Below the pieces are notes generated by a model. The model was not told where the DNA came from, did no database searches, and was given only the letters and a program-made list of their open reading frames with translations. Below are positions 22,776-33,867 of a stretch of 64,000 nucleotides of DNA, one piece after another. The translations under genes and the position numbers were made by a program. The first letter of the stretch is position 1, and every line of letters begins with the position of its first letter. Origin of the DNA: Arbacia lixula (Eukaryota; Echinodermata; Echinoidea; Arbacioida; Arbaciidae). Where the stretch lies: assembly GCA_963669155.1 (NCBI GenBank), contig OZ022596.1, forward strand, positions 11,333,224-11,397,223, written 5' to 3'.

Positions 22776-24275
22776 ATGCCTCCGCCACGAAGTGGCCGGA
22801 GGCATTATGTTTTCGGGTTGTCCGTCCGTCCGTCCGTCCGTCCGTACGTCCGTCCGTCCGTCCGTCCGTCCGTCCGTCCGTCCGTCCGTCCGTCCGTCCG
22901 TACGTCCGTCCCGAATCCGTTTAGGCAATATCTTGAGAACCGTTAACCAGATTTGCTTCAAACTTGGTACATGTGTGTATTGCATAAAACCAATGAAGTG
23001 TGTAAAATAGGGGTCAATTCTGATTGAGGTCAAAGGTCAAAGGTCAATGAAATTTGTGAAAAATTGCCCCAAATTGACCTTTTTCACAATAAAGCCAAAT
23101 CCAACAATCCAATTCTCATGAAACATGGTACAAAGATGGATCACAACTTGGGAATAGACTGGTGACATTTTTGATAAATTTCCTGAAAGTTCAGAGGTCA
23201 AAGGTCAATGAACTTTGCCAAAGTTGGCTAAAAACTGCCCCAAGCTTTAAGTTTTTCACAATAAATCCAAATCCAAGGATGCAATTCTCATGAAACATAT
23301 TACAAAGATAGATCACTACTTAGGAATAGACTGGTGATATTTGTGATAAAATTTGTGAAAGTTCAGAGGTCAAAGGTCAATGAACTTCGCCAAAATTGGC
23401 TAAAAACTGCCCAAGACTTCATATTTTTCACCATAAAACTAAATCCAAAAATGCAATTCTCATGAAACGTGGTACTAAGATGGATCACTACTTGAGAATA
23501 GACTGGTGACATTTTTTGGTGAAATTCCTGGAAGGCCAGAGGTCAAAGATCAATGAACTTTGCAACAATTTGCTAAAAATTGGCCCCAAATTGATATTTT
23601 TCACAATAAACCCAAATCCAATGGTGTAATTCTAACCAAACATGGTACAGAGATGTATCACTTCATGGAGGTAGATTGATGAAAGTTTGGGTAAAATTCC
23701 TGAAAGGTCAAAGGTCAGTGAACTTTGCCAAAAATAGCTAAAAAATTGCCCCTAAAGTAATATTTTTCAAAATAAATCAAGATCCAATTATGCAATACCA
23801 ACCAAAAATGGTGCAAAGATGGATCACTTCTTGGGGGTAGACTGATGATATTTTTGGTGAAAATTCTCAAAGGTCAGAGGTCAAAGGTCAATGTACTATG
23901 CCAAATTTGGCTAAAAATTGAGCCAAATTTAACATTTTTCACATTGAATGCAAAACTAATGGTTCAATGTGAACCAAACATGGTATAGAGATGTATCACT
24001 TCATGGAGGTAGACTGGTGAAAGTGTGTGTAAAATTTCTGAAAGGTCAAAGGTCAATAAACTGTACCCCCAGATTGGCTAATTTTAAACAAACTTGATAC
24101 AAGGATGGCTTTAGATGGACTGATTAGATTGGAAGTCAAAGGTCAATGAACATTGCCAAACATGGAATAACAGAATATGATATTTTCATTTCACATAGGA
24201 ATTAAATGGTTCATTGCCAACCAAACAGGTTTTCTGAGAATAAATCTAAATAGAGTTAGCATAGAGGCGGAGGCA
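22776..24275. mobile_element. ATGCCTCCGCC element with (GTCC)n and AGGTCA-bearing tandem units
   Basis: The ends ATGCCTCCGCC and GGCGGAGGCAT are inverted repeats about 1.5 kb apart. The left end is itself a hairpin (ATGCCTCCG...CGGAGGCAT, 22776-22805). A (GTCC)n array fills 22823-22915. About seven diverged units of 165-180 bp follow, each with ACATGGTACAAAGATGGATC, TTTTTCACAATAAA and an AGGTCAAAGGTCA phrase. Similar elements are common in marine invertebrate genomes in my knowledge. No transposase is visible. The SVRPSVRPSV-type frames on both strands are repeat artefacts. Confidence 0.75.
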
Positions 24276-24304
24276 TATTTATCGACTGCGCGGCAGTCGA
24301 ATTG

Positions 24305-24560
24305 CTCTAGTTTTTCTTCCTTTTTTCTTCCTTTTTTCTTCTCCTCCTCCTCCGTCTTCTCCTCCCTCTTTTCCTTCTCCGTCTTCTTCACCTTCTCCTT
24401 TTTCTTCTTCCTCTTCTCCTTCTTCCCCTTCTTTTTCTTCTCCTTCTTCTGTTCCTCCTCCTTTTTCTCCTTTTTCTCCTTTCCTTCTTCTCTTTCTTTT
24501 TTCTTCTCCTTTTTCTTTTTCTAAGTCTCCTTTTTTGTATGTCTCCTTTTTTTCTCTTCC
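24305..24560. repeat. (TTC/TCC)n polypyrimidine tract
   Basis: Nearly pure C/T over about 250 bp, with frames open on both strands because of composition. Confidence 0.9.
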
Positions 24561-25500
24561 TCCTTCCATTCTCATCCATTCATTATCTTTATCCTTTCCT
24601 ACTCCATCTATTCCTCCTCCCATTTCATTCCCTTTTTGTCTCCTAATTTAAATACCAACTTCTCTTTTGAGCCAGCTTCCTTCCTTCTCAAGACTCTTCT
24701 ATCTCATATTTCTTATGTCACATGAAACCCAATGTTCTCATCAGTTGATGCCAGCTTACAACACTTCTCATGTTTTTAAACATGCAAGCTCAATTGGTTT
24801 TGTTCACATTGTACAAAACATGAACACTAGCTATGATTTAAGTTTAACCCTTCTCTTGCTTGCATTTCATTAATACATGTACATTTTTACACTTGTAAAA
24901 TTGGCAAATTTAAATGTGTTAAATTTCCAACATTTACAGTAACATGCTTTACATTTGGACCCTATTTTGTAGAAGTACATGTAGGATTCATGCTGTGATA
25001 TATTTTCTACACAGTGTGTACTGTACAGTACATGCTACATGTACCACACACACTCTATCCGACTGCAGTTTACAAATCAAATGACACTCGTTCTACTGCA
25101 CAATCTCTTGAGACACTTTTAACCCCTCCCAAAAACGAAAAATAGAAAATTGGTTTCCCACACACATGTCGCTAAATTTGTCCAATTTGTCTAGACCTCA
25201 AATTTTCATTCACATAATTACAAACTTATGGGTGTGCTGGCAAGAAAAACAGATGTAGGGAAAATTTGAATAATAAACATGAGGGAAAGTGGGTATGCGC
25301 ACTGAAGGAGGAAGGGGGAATGGGAAATACATGTGGCTGGCACATTGGGAATGTATTTCACGGCGAACGGCTTTCAATATCGCGAGGATCAGCTTACACA
25401 ATGGGTGGCGAGTGAGGGAAGAAATGCACGAAGCTTGCTCCACTGAAGATTGACTTACCGATAGGGGTGAGTTAGTCTCCCTTCCAGACTCTTATAAAAT
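24561..25500. other. Non-coding, nothing recognised
   Basis: No motif-bearing frame. Confidence 0.5.
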
Positions 25501-25509
25501 ACTTGTATC

Positions 25510-25762
25510 CAGGGTGGTCCCCAGTGTATAAAACATGCGGTGCAAACACCACGCGTCAGGTTTAGAAAGTGATTGTGAGCCACGTGTAAATTCACTGCAC
25601 CATGCGTAAAATCAGTATCAGTCTTATTATTCTTATTGTTTTTGTTTTCTTTGAGCCACACGTTCCATAGTTGTGTACCACGCGTCCAGCACAGATATCT
25701 GACAAAAAGTGACATTCTGCTTTTTTGAGCCATGCGTAAAAGATTTTCTGGTGACCACCCTG
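25510..25762. mobile_element. hAT-type MITE, 253 bp, with 8-bp target duplication
   Basis: The ends CAGGGTGGTC and GACCACCCTG are perfect inverted repeats starting CAG, as in hAT elements. The 8-mer CTTGTATC occurs directly before (25502-25509) and directly after (25763-25770), the hallmark of hAT insertion. Subterminal CATGCG/CACGCG words recur (CCATGCGTAAAA, CCACGCGTC). No transposase, so mobilisation would need an autonomous relative. Confidence 0.92.
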
Positions 25763-25770
25763 CTTGTATC

Positions 25771-26495
25771 ATGTTTGCTCATACTTTAAAATATACATGT
25801 ACATGTATGTATGTGTATGTACAGTCTACCAAAAATGGTGAAATGTTTCATGAGGAACAAGCTTTCTCTGCTGAAGATTTACTAACATACTGTATAGATT
25901 TGTATCTGGTTTTTCTTTGAGATTCGTAAAAAGAGCATTGTATCATAAGACATACCCTGTGTAATTACATTTTCATGTGAATTAAAATGTACAAGTGACC
26001 GGCTTTCTCGTGATACCTTGAATTCATTGTCCATGAAAATTATTTCTTTTGTTTGTTAAATGAATAAAGAATTGAATTGAAATATCGCCCTTCATATGAT
26101 TCCTCTTTTTTTTTTTAAAAACTTACAAATAGTAACTCTTTCAGTAACATCTTTCAAAATGTATTGGATGGGGAAGAATGAAAGGAAAGGGAAAGAACGG
26201 AATGTATTAATTTGATCCAATATTGCGTGCGTAAACAGTATCCGTGTAATAACAATTTGTTGCCATTTTTAGAGTAAAGCAAGAAGGTTGGTGTTGATTT
26301 TCTACTCATCGCTAGAAACATCACATTATATGATGAATATTCTTGTAACACTATGTGTTAATGAAACTTTTTTTTTGCTATCTGGAAAGAGCTGCTCAAA
26401 GAAGGAGTGAGAAAGAGCGAATATATTGTAGTGGAGAGGGGGAGCTGTAGAGTATTCTTTTAAAGAGGTTATTGGCTCTACAAAGCCCTTTCTTT
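25771..26495. other. Non-coding; probable LINE 3' tail at 26040-26078
   Basis: AATGAATAAAGAATTGAATTGAA at 26056-26078 matches the tail type of the LINE relic at 983-1000. The body upstream was not recognised. Confidence 0.4.
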
Positions 26496-26645
26496 ACCAG
26501 GCCTTCAAAACATGATTGGCTTACTACATGTACACATACATGTAATCCATGCCAATGGTAATGAGAGTGTTAACCCTAACTACCAGGCCTTGAGAACCCA
26601 ATGGCTTACTACACATCTCTGTGCCAATGGTAATGAGAGAGTTAA
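26496..26645. repeat. Two-copy tandem repeat, about 85-bp unit
   Basis: CCAGGCCTTCAAAACATGAT...GGCTTACTACA...GCCAATGGTAATGAGAGTG is followed by CCAGGCCTTGAGAACCCAAT...GGCTTACTACA...GCCAATGGTAATGAGAGAG. Confidence 0.7.
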
Positions 26646-26954
26646 TATGAAGCACTGCATGCTAGTACATGTGACCATGTACATGATTGTAGCACTGCAT
26701 ACTATTTTGCACCACTAATTACTTTACTTTATGTACAGTGTATCGGAAATTGGAGTGATCAAGAGGTGTACACTGTATACAGTATGTATTTAATACACCT
26801 GTCACACACACAGAGTGACTGCAATCACTAATCCTGTATGACTGTTTAACAAACTGAGACAATGTTGTTGACAGACTTTGTTTGTGTTCTGACTAACCCA
26901 AATGCTGACATTTAATTGCTTTTGTGGTTCACCTGTATAGTATGTCAAAGGGGA

Positions 26955-27235
26955 ACCTCAACAGGAACTCATCAATTATAGGATGGGAGTGGTGGCCCTT
27001 TCAGACACAGCTTGAATATTGTACACATAGGGAGGATGGGAGAAGGGGCCCTTTCATACACAGCTGTATATTGTACAGGATGGGAGTGGTCACTCCCATC
27101 ATGTACAGCTTGAATACTATACACATTGGAAGAAGGGTGTCAGTGGTAGCCCTTTCATACACAATTTGAATATTGTACACATAGTGGGGAGATGGGAGTG
27201 AGAATCCTTTCATACGCAGCTTAAATCTTGCACAC
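26955..27235. repeat. Minisatellite, about 70-bp unit, four diverged copies
   Basis: Each unit has GGATGGGAGTGGT or a variant, CCCTTTCATACACAG and TTGAATATTGTACACAT. The copies are too diverged for a recent expansion. Confidence 0.7.
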
Positions 27236-27249
27236 ACATGTACATGTAT

Positions 27250-27415
27250 TTTTTATGATTGTAGCGATGGCAACTATTAGCCTGTATTAGTGTCCAGAAT
27301 ACAGGATGGCTACAGAAGTGCATCAGGAAGAACCAAACTTTGCAAGGTCCCCCTGAAAAACAACCATTATGGGGTCACCATGCTGAAATAAACTGAACTG
27401 AACTGAACAGAACTG
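27250..27415 (+). mobile_element. Retroposon 3' end with (AACTG)n tail
   Basis: A GC-neutral stretch ends in AAATAAACTGAACTGAACTG and further AACTG/AACAG units (about 27385-27415). This style resembles the other LINE tails here with a different pentamer. The body class is not determined. Confidence 0.45.
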
Positions 27416-27787
27416 AACAGACTCTACAACCTATAAATATTAGCCTAATTGTCCCATACATGTACATAAATTGAAGTACGGACCAGACTCTAGTCACCGC
27501 TTGATCAAAATGTGTTAGATTTAGTTGTGGATGTGACAGGGGATTATGATACAACCTCCTGAGCCTATAACTACATGTAAATGTAGATTACAATAAGTCA
27601 ACCACCAACACCGCTGTGATTATGTACATGTAGGTGAAAGTTAAGAATGAATGTGTGAAAAATCAATAACATATGGGATGAGGAGATTGGCACACGTACA
27701 GTACACTTATTAACTGGTTCCCACCAGTATTCATTACATGTATAGCCGACTTCCCCTATCTCATTATAGATTCATTCCCTATGATAT

Positions 27788-28618
27788 TGTTACGGTCCCC
27801 GAGTTCCCTTTATTCTCATGTTTATAGTAAGCCCAAATTCTCCCAAACACCCCCTCTTTCTTAGATAACCTCGAGCCCAAATCAACATTTACGTTGACCA
27901 AGTTCTTGGACATTTAATGGTGACGTCATTATTGACCTATACTTTCTGCATAAGTCCCTACTCTCTATTCAGAAAGGCATGAAACTTAGTATGACCTCTT
28001 CTATGTCACAACTCTGGTCAAGCTTGTCCTTGGGTGCGGAGTACATTTTATGACCCAGCAATAAACCATTTCTCTCTTCTTCCAACATTCTTGTGACCGC
28101 TCAACTCTATTGGGGTTGACATTTACGATTTGTTATGGGGGAAAGACCAAGGACTTCTTCCAGAGATTCTTTTGGTAAAGTTCTTGTTTGAAGTTCAATC
28201 AAGAGAAAGTTAAGACTTCAAGGAGAAAACTGACGTCAATACAATCAACTCCTTTCTGCTTAAATTATGATGTCCCTACAAAACTGCATTACTTTGTACT
28301 TAGAAATCCTTCATGTCATGTATTTCCTTTATGTCAATATAGTTGATAAGATACACCAGCATGTATAAATAGAGCCAGTCTAGCTTTGGATAAGACAGTT
28401 TAGTTTTAGAGTAGGAGAGTTTAGAGTAGGAGGAGGAGTTCAACTCTAAGCCATGTTGTTACGCTATGTTACGCCATCGAAATGAGTATCGAAATGACAT
28501 TGGAATGACCATCGAAATAAACGTCTGAAAATTCAACTCCTGTCGACATCGTGTGTTATGTTCGTCTATATGTCTCCAACTAGACAAACCGGTACGACAA
28601 AAAGTAGCACCTGTAACA
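27788..28618 (+). mobile_element. Retrotransposon LTR (831 bp) with TATA box and start of internal region
   Basis: It begins TGTTAC and ends GTAACA, the TG...CA inverted hexamers expected of an LTR. TATAAATAG at 28364-28372 gives a promoter, with a start expected near 28395. Two perfect TGACGTCA words (about 27922 and 28232) lie upstream in the U3-like part. Directly after the end comes ATGGTGGCAAGCAGTGAGC, which has the look of a Gypsy/ERV-type primer-binding region, so the 5' side of an internal domain seems to be present. No gag or pol frame follows, and no 5-bp target duplication is visible across 27788/28618. I therefore read it as an orphan, truncated LTR element, not a clean solo LTR. 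Confidence 0.65.
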
Positions 28619-28954
28619 ATGGTGGCAAGCAGTGAGCACCCGTAACAATATTCACAGCAACTAATACAAATGCTATGCCAAAGAGTAGTTGTTTTCCAAA
28701 TGAGGCATTTGTTACAATGAGTCAGAAAAAAAATCACAGAAATCCAAACAAAAAGAGAATTAAACATGCTGATTGCACATTGTGTAAACAAAAATCATGA
28801 TTTGTCAACAATATTAATTACATTTTTGGCTACAGCCAATATCATAATATTAACAGAAATCAATACAGCGCAACACTGTGCAAAGAGTGGTCGATTTCCA
28901 AAGATGTTATTTTGTTAAAGAGTCAGTAAAATACTCTAAAACAAACATTGCCCC
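28619..28954. other. Non-coding, perhaps internal remnant of the LTR element
   Basis: AT-rich. It repeats the phrase GCACCCGTAACAAT from the LTR end. No pol-like motif. Confidence 0.35.
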
Positions 28955-29385
28955 TATAGACAGGGTAGCCATTTTGCAGGTCAGAAAATGAAATTTTATA
29001 AAAAAAACAGAAAATTGTATAAATTACTAGATTGTGAGTAGTTTTTGGATGGGTCGTTCAAAGCCTCAGCAATTCCTGTAGCCTAAAAACTGAGACCGCA
29101 ATCAGCACACATCATGGTTCTAAGCTCCGAACTGTACGCGGCTATGCGAGCAGTCCATGCAATACGTACATACATGTATGAATGTAGATGCTACATTTCA
29201 AACATAAACAAGGATAGCTTTTCACTTTTCCTGAAAATGTTTGTGAAGTTACATGTATTGATATTCTTGGTGTTACCTTATCCGACTTCGATATGTGATT
29301 CCATACTTCTAACATGTGAATACAATGAAAGAAAGAGTGGAAAAGAGTGGTGAGAATCCCAGACTTGTGGCAAATGATTGATGAG
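28955..29385. mobile_element. MITE family GACAGGGTGTCCC, diverged copy
   Basis: It has TAGACAGGGTAGCCATTTTG, GGGTCGTTCAAAGCC, CAAACATAAACAAGGATAG and CTGAAAATGTTTGTGAAG in family order. The right terminus is degraded. Confidence 0.65.
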
Positions 29386-29589
29386 GATTGAAGATTGATG
29401 GTTGTTTTGACTTCTGTCAAACACAGGGATCATTGATGAACAGGTGTATGGCAGACATTGTAAAAGGTTAAAAACTCCAACAAAAAGAAAAGAATTGTTG
29501 AGGCTGTGCATTACTTACACCAGTGCAGGATCACTAGCCCTATTTCTTATACCATAATCATGATAATACCACAATCATGATAATACCAC

Positions 29590-30072
29590 AATATTACCGA
29601 TGCACATCAGTTAGCAAGTTTTCAGCGAGCCTCTAAAATCACTGTTTGTACACCAAAAGAGCTTTAATATTGTGGTATTTTAGAGAAAGTGGACTCTCCC
29701 TACACCCCTAGCTAGAGCAAATATGCAATGGTAACATGTTCTGCTATTACTTTGAGTGTTTGGATTATTAGGAATCACATCACATACCAGAGAGCTGATG
29801 CAAAAGCCGCAACATTTACAGCTATTTTGCAGATGCAGTTTATAAGATTCGCTTTCTACTACATGTATGTTGAGGTATTTTGCCTACATGTACGTCTCAA
29901 TACACAAAATAGCTTCGGAACAGCCGGTAAACAGGAGGAAGCAAATACTGCATTATTTGAGAGACTCCTGTTTCAGCCACCTACCGGTAATGCATCAGAA
30001 AAATTGCTGCTTAGATTACATGTAGATAATCAACAGGTAAAAGAAGGAACAAATATTGAAGGGGTTATGTAT
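29590..30072. mobile_element. TTACCGATGCAC element, copy 1 (diverged)
   Basis: It matches 42125-42568 along its length: TTACCGATGCAC, TTCTGCT..., GCAACATTTAC(A/T)GCTATTTTG, GATGCAGTTTATAAGATTCGC, AGGAGGAAGCAAATAC and CGGTAATGCATC. The inverted tips are decayed in this copy. The 115-residue frame within it is not conserved with copy 2, so I call no gene. Confidence 0.75.
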
Positions 30073-30467
30073 TAGACAGGTGTACCTTGCATGAGAATTG
30101 CATTTTTGCAGGGGCTCCTTTGCTGACCTAAAGGCTGTTTATACTGGCAACAAAAAATAATCATGATTCTTCTCATATCACCACCAAAAAAAAAAAGAAA
30201 GCAGGCAACTCTCTGAGTAAAATATACAAAAAAATCAGTCTCCATTTATGCCATGGGGTATACTGAGATTGCATCTGGCCCCTTTAAAATTGACGGATGT
30301 GTAATAAAAAAAAAATGTAATTTTGATAAAAGAATGCCCCAAGTGAGATGGTTATTTCTGTGAACTCTCTGTGATGACTCAACCCGTGTGCTATGCATGC
30401 CTGCGCCACAGGTAGGCGTTGACTAGTCTCACTCATAGGCTGTCAATATTTATCTTCTGCATGCCAA

Positions 30468-31372
30468 AGACAGGTTAGAACTTTTGCAGGTCATAAAAAT
30501 AAACCTGGTAAAAACCACAGAAAATGGGAGAAAATATTTTGTAAAAGCTTCACCCAGGTTTTCACCGACCACCCAGTTCACTCGCACCGGGCTCAAATTG
30601 GGTGTTGAGCCGAGGGGTCAACGTTGGCGTATGCGCGGTGCGTAAAAGTGACGTCATTCACGGTGACGCCTGGCGTCACGTCCAAATCGAAAGGTCCCTA
30701 ATGAAGCCTAGAGACCTAGACAGCAATCAGCACATATCACGTTTCTGTGAACTGTCCGCGGTCATGTGAGCAGTGCATGCATTGCCAGCACCACACAGCT
30801 GGCCATTGCAATAAGTAGACTACGGGCATGTTCATCAACTCTTTTTTTGGTAGAATTAAGGTTTCCAAACGCGTTTCAGGGAGTTGATAAACGCAAAGGT
30901 GTTTTGATTATGGGGTTCGGAAAGCTGTTTTGAAACGCGCAAATTTGTGCTCGTTTACAGAAGCGAGATAAATGCAAAGCTGTTTTGAAACAACTTTCTA
31001 CTTCAATCTCAAAGGGCACGCCGCACCTCCTTCCTCGGTCAAACGGCGCAGTACAGCTGCGCAATAACAAGTCCAGTTTTCGACTCGCCAACTTTGAGTT
31101 GATAAATGCACCGTTTTTTTTTAAACGTGTTCGCTAAGGCCTTTGGAAACGCATTTCAAATTCTGAAAAGTTGATAAACACGCCTTACATTATGTTGGCT
31201 GCGTTTCAAATGTAAATATGGATGATTTTAAATTTTTCCTGAAAAGTTTTTGTGAAGGTTCATGTATGACTGAAACTTCAAACACATTTTTGTTAGAGTA
31301 TACTGCTGATTCCTTCTAAGTTTCATGGCTTGCAAATACATGTAAGCTCCCCTGTCTTAAATCACGGTTCTG
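30468..31372. mobile_element. MITE family GACAGGGTGTCCC, interrupted by a nested MITE
   Basis: The left part (AAAGACAGGTTAGAACTTTTGC...GAGACCTAGACAGCAATCAGC) and the right part (GCGTTTCAAATGTAAATATGG...AGCTCCCCTGTCTTAAATC) are in family order. They are separated by the TTTATCAACT-ended MITE at 30826-31185. The left part contains a CpG-rich stretch (30570-30690) not seen in the other copies. Confidence 0.7.
30826..31185 (-). mobile_element. TTTATCAACT-ended MITE, copy 2 (inverted, nested)
   Basis: The ends GTTCATCAACTCTTTTTTTG and GAAAAGTTGATAAACACGCC flank this reverse-orientation copy. It carries AAACGCGCAAATTTGTGC and the CGCAGTACAGCTGCGCAAT block of the family. Confidence 0.8.
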
Positions 31373-31890
31373 CTTAAGCCTGGGACCAAGGCTAGGCAAG
31401 GTCTCAATGCTGAAACCCAGCCTTTGTTCTCCAATGCATTCAGGTGTAATTGAGGTTGAAAGGGAAACTGCAGGCGAAAAACCACAAATGAATTGCTCAG
31501 AATTCACCTCTTTTTTCATTGTTATCCCTCAATCTTTTTTCCATACCTTCAGAATTTCTGCCTGGTTGTTATATTTTTGATATTTCTCTTCACCTTTCGC
31601 TCCTGATCTTTGTCTGCTGCTACTACTATTATCACTACTGTACTACTTGTTGTATTGTAAATTACTGATTTACTGATTGTACATATTGATGTCCTTCTTC
31701 CAATAAGAACACCTACAGTATATACAGCATGTTTTATATTGTATGTTGAAAAAGACGTCTTAAATCAAGAATAGTCCTTTGTTTTTCATTTCATCATGTC
31801 TCAAGTGTCAAGTGATAGTTGATTGATGACCCAGGGATATCTTAGAGGAACGTGAGAAAACCTTCATCCTCCCACACAGTGGCCAAGATA
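31373..31890. other. Non-coding, nothing recognised
   Basis: No motif-bearing frame. Confidence 0.5.
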
Positions 31891-31894
31891 AAAA

Positions 31895-32615
31895 TGGAGA
31901 TAAAATTATTTTATTCCTCACAGTGCTCTTCCCTGTCTTGTCCTTTACTCCAAGCCTCCCCTCTCCCTCTCAATTCCTCCCTGCTCCCTCTCTCCCCATC
32001 TCCTTCCATTTCATCCCCTCTTTATCTCTCCCTTCTTTCCTCTCTCTCATTTGCATGCCCTTCTCCACCCTTTCCCTCTCTCTCTCCCCTCCTCATCTCT
32101 CCCTCTTTGCCCTCCTCCATTATTTCCTCTCTCCCCTTCCCTTCTTCTCCCATCACCATCCCTCCCTCTCCATCTCCATCTATCCCTTACATTTTTTTGT
32201 TTCTCTGTCCCCCATCTTCATCCCTCCCCCTCTCCCTCTCTCACCCTTCTCTCCCATTCCCTTCCTTTCCTCTCCTTTCTCCATCCCTCGCTCTCCATAT
32301 CAAACTACATGTATGCCTTCCATTTGCTACCCCTCTCTCCCTCATCCTCATCCTCACCCCTCCCTCCCACTCTCTCCCCTTTTCCTTCCCTTCCACTTCT
32401 TTCACCACCCCCTCTCTCCTTTCCATTCAGTCCTTTCCATTTTCTATTTCTCTTCCCCCATCCTCATTCCTTCCTCCCCCTCTCCCTGCTCCTCTCTCCC
32501 CTTCTCCTATCCTTCCTCTTCCTTCTCCTCCCCCTCTCCATCCCAGTCTATCCCTTTGATTTTCTACTCCTCTTCCCCTCATCTCCCCATCTCCCATCCT
32601 TCTCTTCCCCCTCAA
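31895..32615. repeat. Polypyrimidine (CT-rich) tract, about 720 bp
   Basis: Almost only C and T on the + strand in irregular CCTCTC/CCTCCC words. The 190-240-residue serine/proline/leucine-rich frames, open in three frames at once, are composition artefacts. Confidence 0.9.
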
Positions 32616-32639
32616 AGTAATATTAAAGCAGCCAGCCAC

Positions 32640-32960
32640 TGGTAATTCATGTGTTCGCGAGCAATTCTCCCCCGGCCCGCGCCGCAGGCTAGCTAGCTAG
32701 GCTAGATGTTCGGTGCGATGCTTCATCTAGCTCGGTGAGCAGTCCAGCACGCACGCATCCAATGATAGCGGAATAGCGCTAGCGCAGGCTGCAAATTTTC
32801 CGAACGTGTAGCCTCTGACTTCGGCCTTCGCCTCACTTTCAGATGTTTTCGGACACATTCGGAGATTGCTGGACTAGGCCGACGAACACGCATGATGTAC
32901 AATGTACAAGGTTTGTGTACGATTGAATGGGGCTTACGGAATCGCGCATGTTACAGTATC
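32640..32960. promoter_or_regulatory. CpG-rich segment, possible promoter or old repeat
   Basis: GC-rich with CCCGGCCCGCGCCGC at about 32669 and a CTAGCTAGCTAG run. CpG density is clearly above the local level. No frame, TATA box or splice donor of note. It may be an unmethylated regulatory island or part of an unknown repeat. Confidence 0.2.
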
Positions 32961-33070
32961 TCCCAGTTGCCTGTGCCTTTAATTCACTTGGAGTTCTTTT
33001 CAAGCCTAATATCATGAAACATGCTGAACTACTTTTGTATAATACCCGATGAGGAGAAAGACCAGTTTCT

Positions 33071-33221
33071 TATTGCCTAAAACTTAACCATTAATGGTAA
33101 TTCTGCCATCAATGGTAACTACCATGGCAACATTGCTCGACAGCCAATCAAATACAAGGTTTCCATAGAAGCTGCCATTGGTAGCTAAGTTACCATTAAT
33201 GGTAAGTTTTAAGTAATAGGG
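33071..33221. mobile_element. Foldback MITE (ACCATTAATGGTAA family), copy 1
   Basis: The arms AAACTTAACCATTAATGGTA and TTACCATTAATGGTAAGTTTT pair around CCATGGCAACATTGC. A second copy is at 55283-55441. Confidence 0.8.
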
Positions 33222-33865
33222 GCTCTTTTATTACTTGTAGGGGCTCTTTTTTATGTATTTGGAGGCAAAAAACTTGGAGATCCTATGCAATTTGTGTTTG
33301 CACTGCACTAAGAGCTGTTATTTTTCCTCTTCCTCTCCTTCTTCCTCTTCATTTTGTTTCTAGTCGGCTTAAAAAAACATTAATCATCCTAGTCCTATGC
33401 ATGGTCTCCATGGTGACAGAGTAATAAGATGATTTTCTTCTGCTTTTTTTTACTTTTTCTTGACGCTCTCTGAAATCAAGTATTATCCATGAACGAGGCT
33501 AAGTCCCAGTATAGATCAATCATTCTTGAATACAGAAAGATAAACAAAAAGTGAGCCATGTTATCACACCCACCTTCTTTAGCCTTTCTTTCAGGATCTA
33601 TGATTTAATTTAGAAGCATAAATATTTGCCATCACTGTTCAGGAGTGTTTCAGAAATATGATAAAGTGATAATTTAGTTTCATAACATTTCAGGGCTCGC
33701 CCTTAACTTTCTTTTTAGGTGGCACTCATGGCTTCTTGAGCATAAGATCCAGGTGGCCAAATTGATTTTCAGGTGGCTCAGACAGTGAGCGTACATGTAG
33801 CGAAGAGCGATTTTTCAGTGGCCAGCCGGGCCACCAATTTGAGAGTTGCAGGTGGTTTGATGCCG
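33222..33865. other. Non-coding; short GGGGCTCTTTT repeat fragment at the left
   Basis: 33218-33300 resembles the end of the GGGGGCTAC repeats. The rest has no recognisable feature. Confidence 0.45.
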
Positions 33866-33867
33866 TC

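Noticed and set aside
22359-22946. 195-residue frame as a gene
   Set aside because: The first part has no domain or splice support and the end is the (GTCC)n repeat.
22758-23033. SVRPSVRPSV and DGRTDGRTDG frames
   Set aside because: (GTCC)n array inside a repetitive element; the peptides are frame readings of the repeat.
27788-28618. Solo LTR from recombination
   Set aside because: No matching 5-bp flanks, and primer-site-like sequence follows directly, which fits truncation better.
31852-32645. Frames of 189-240 residues rich in Ser, Pro and Leu
   Set aside because: They are open in three frames at once over a C/T-only tract; composition artefact.
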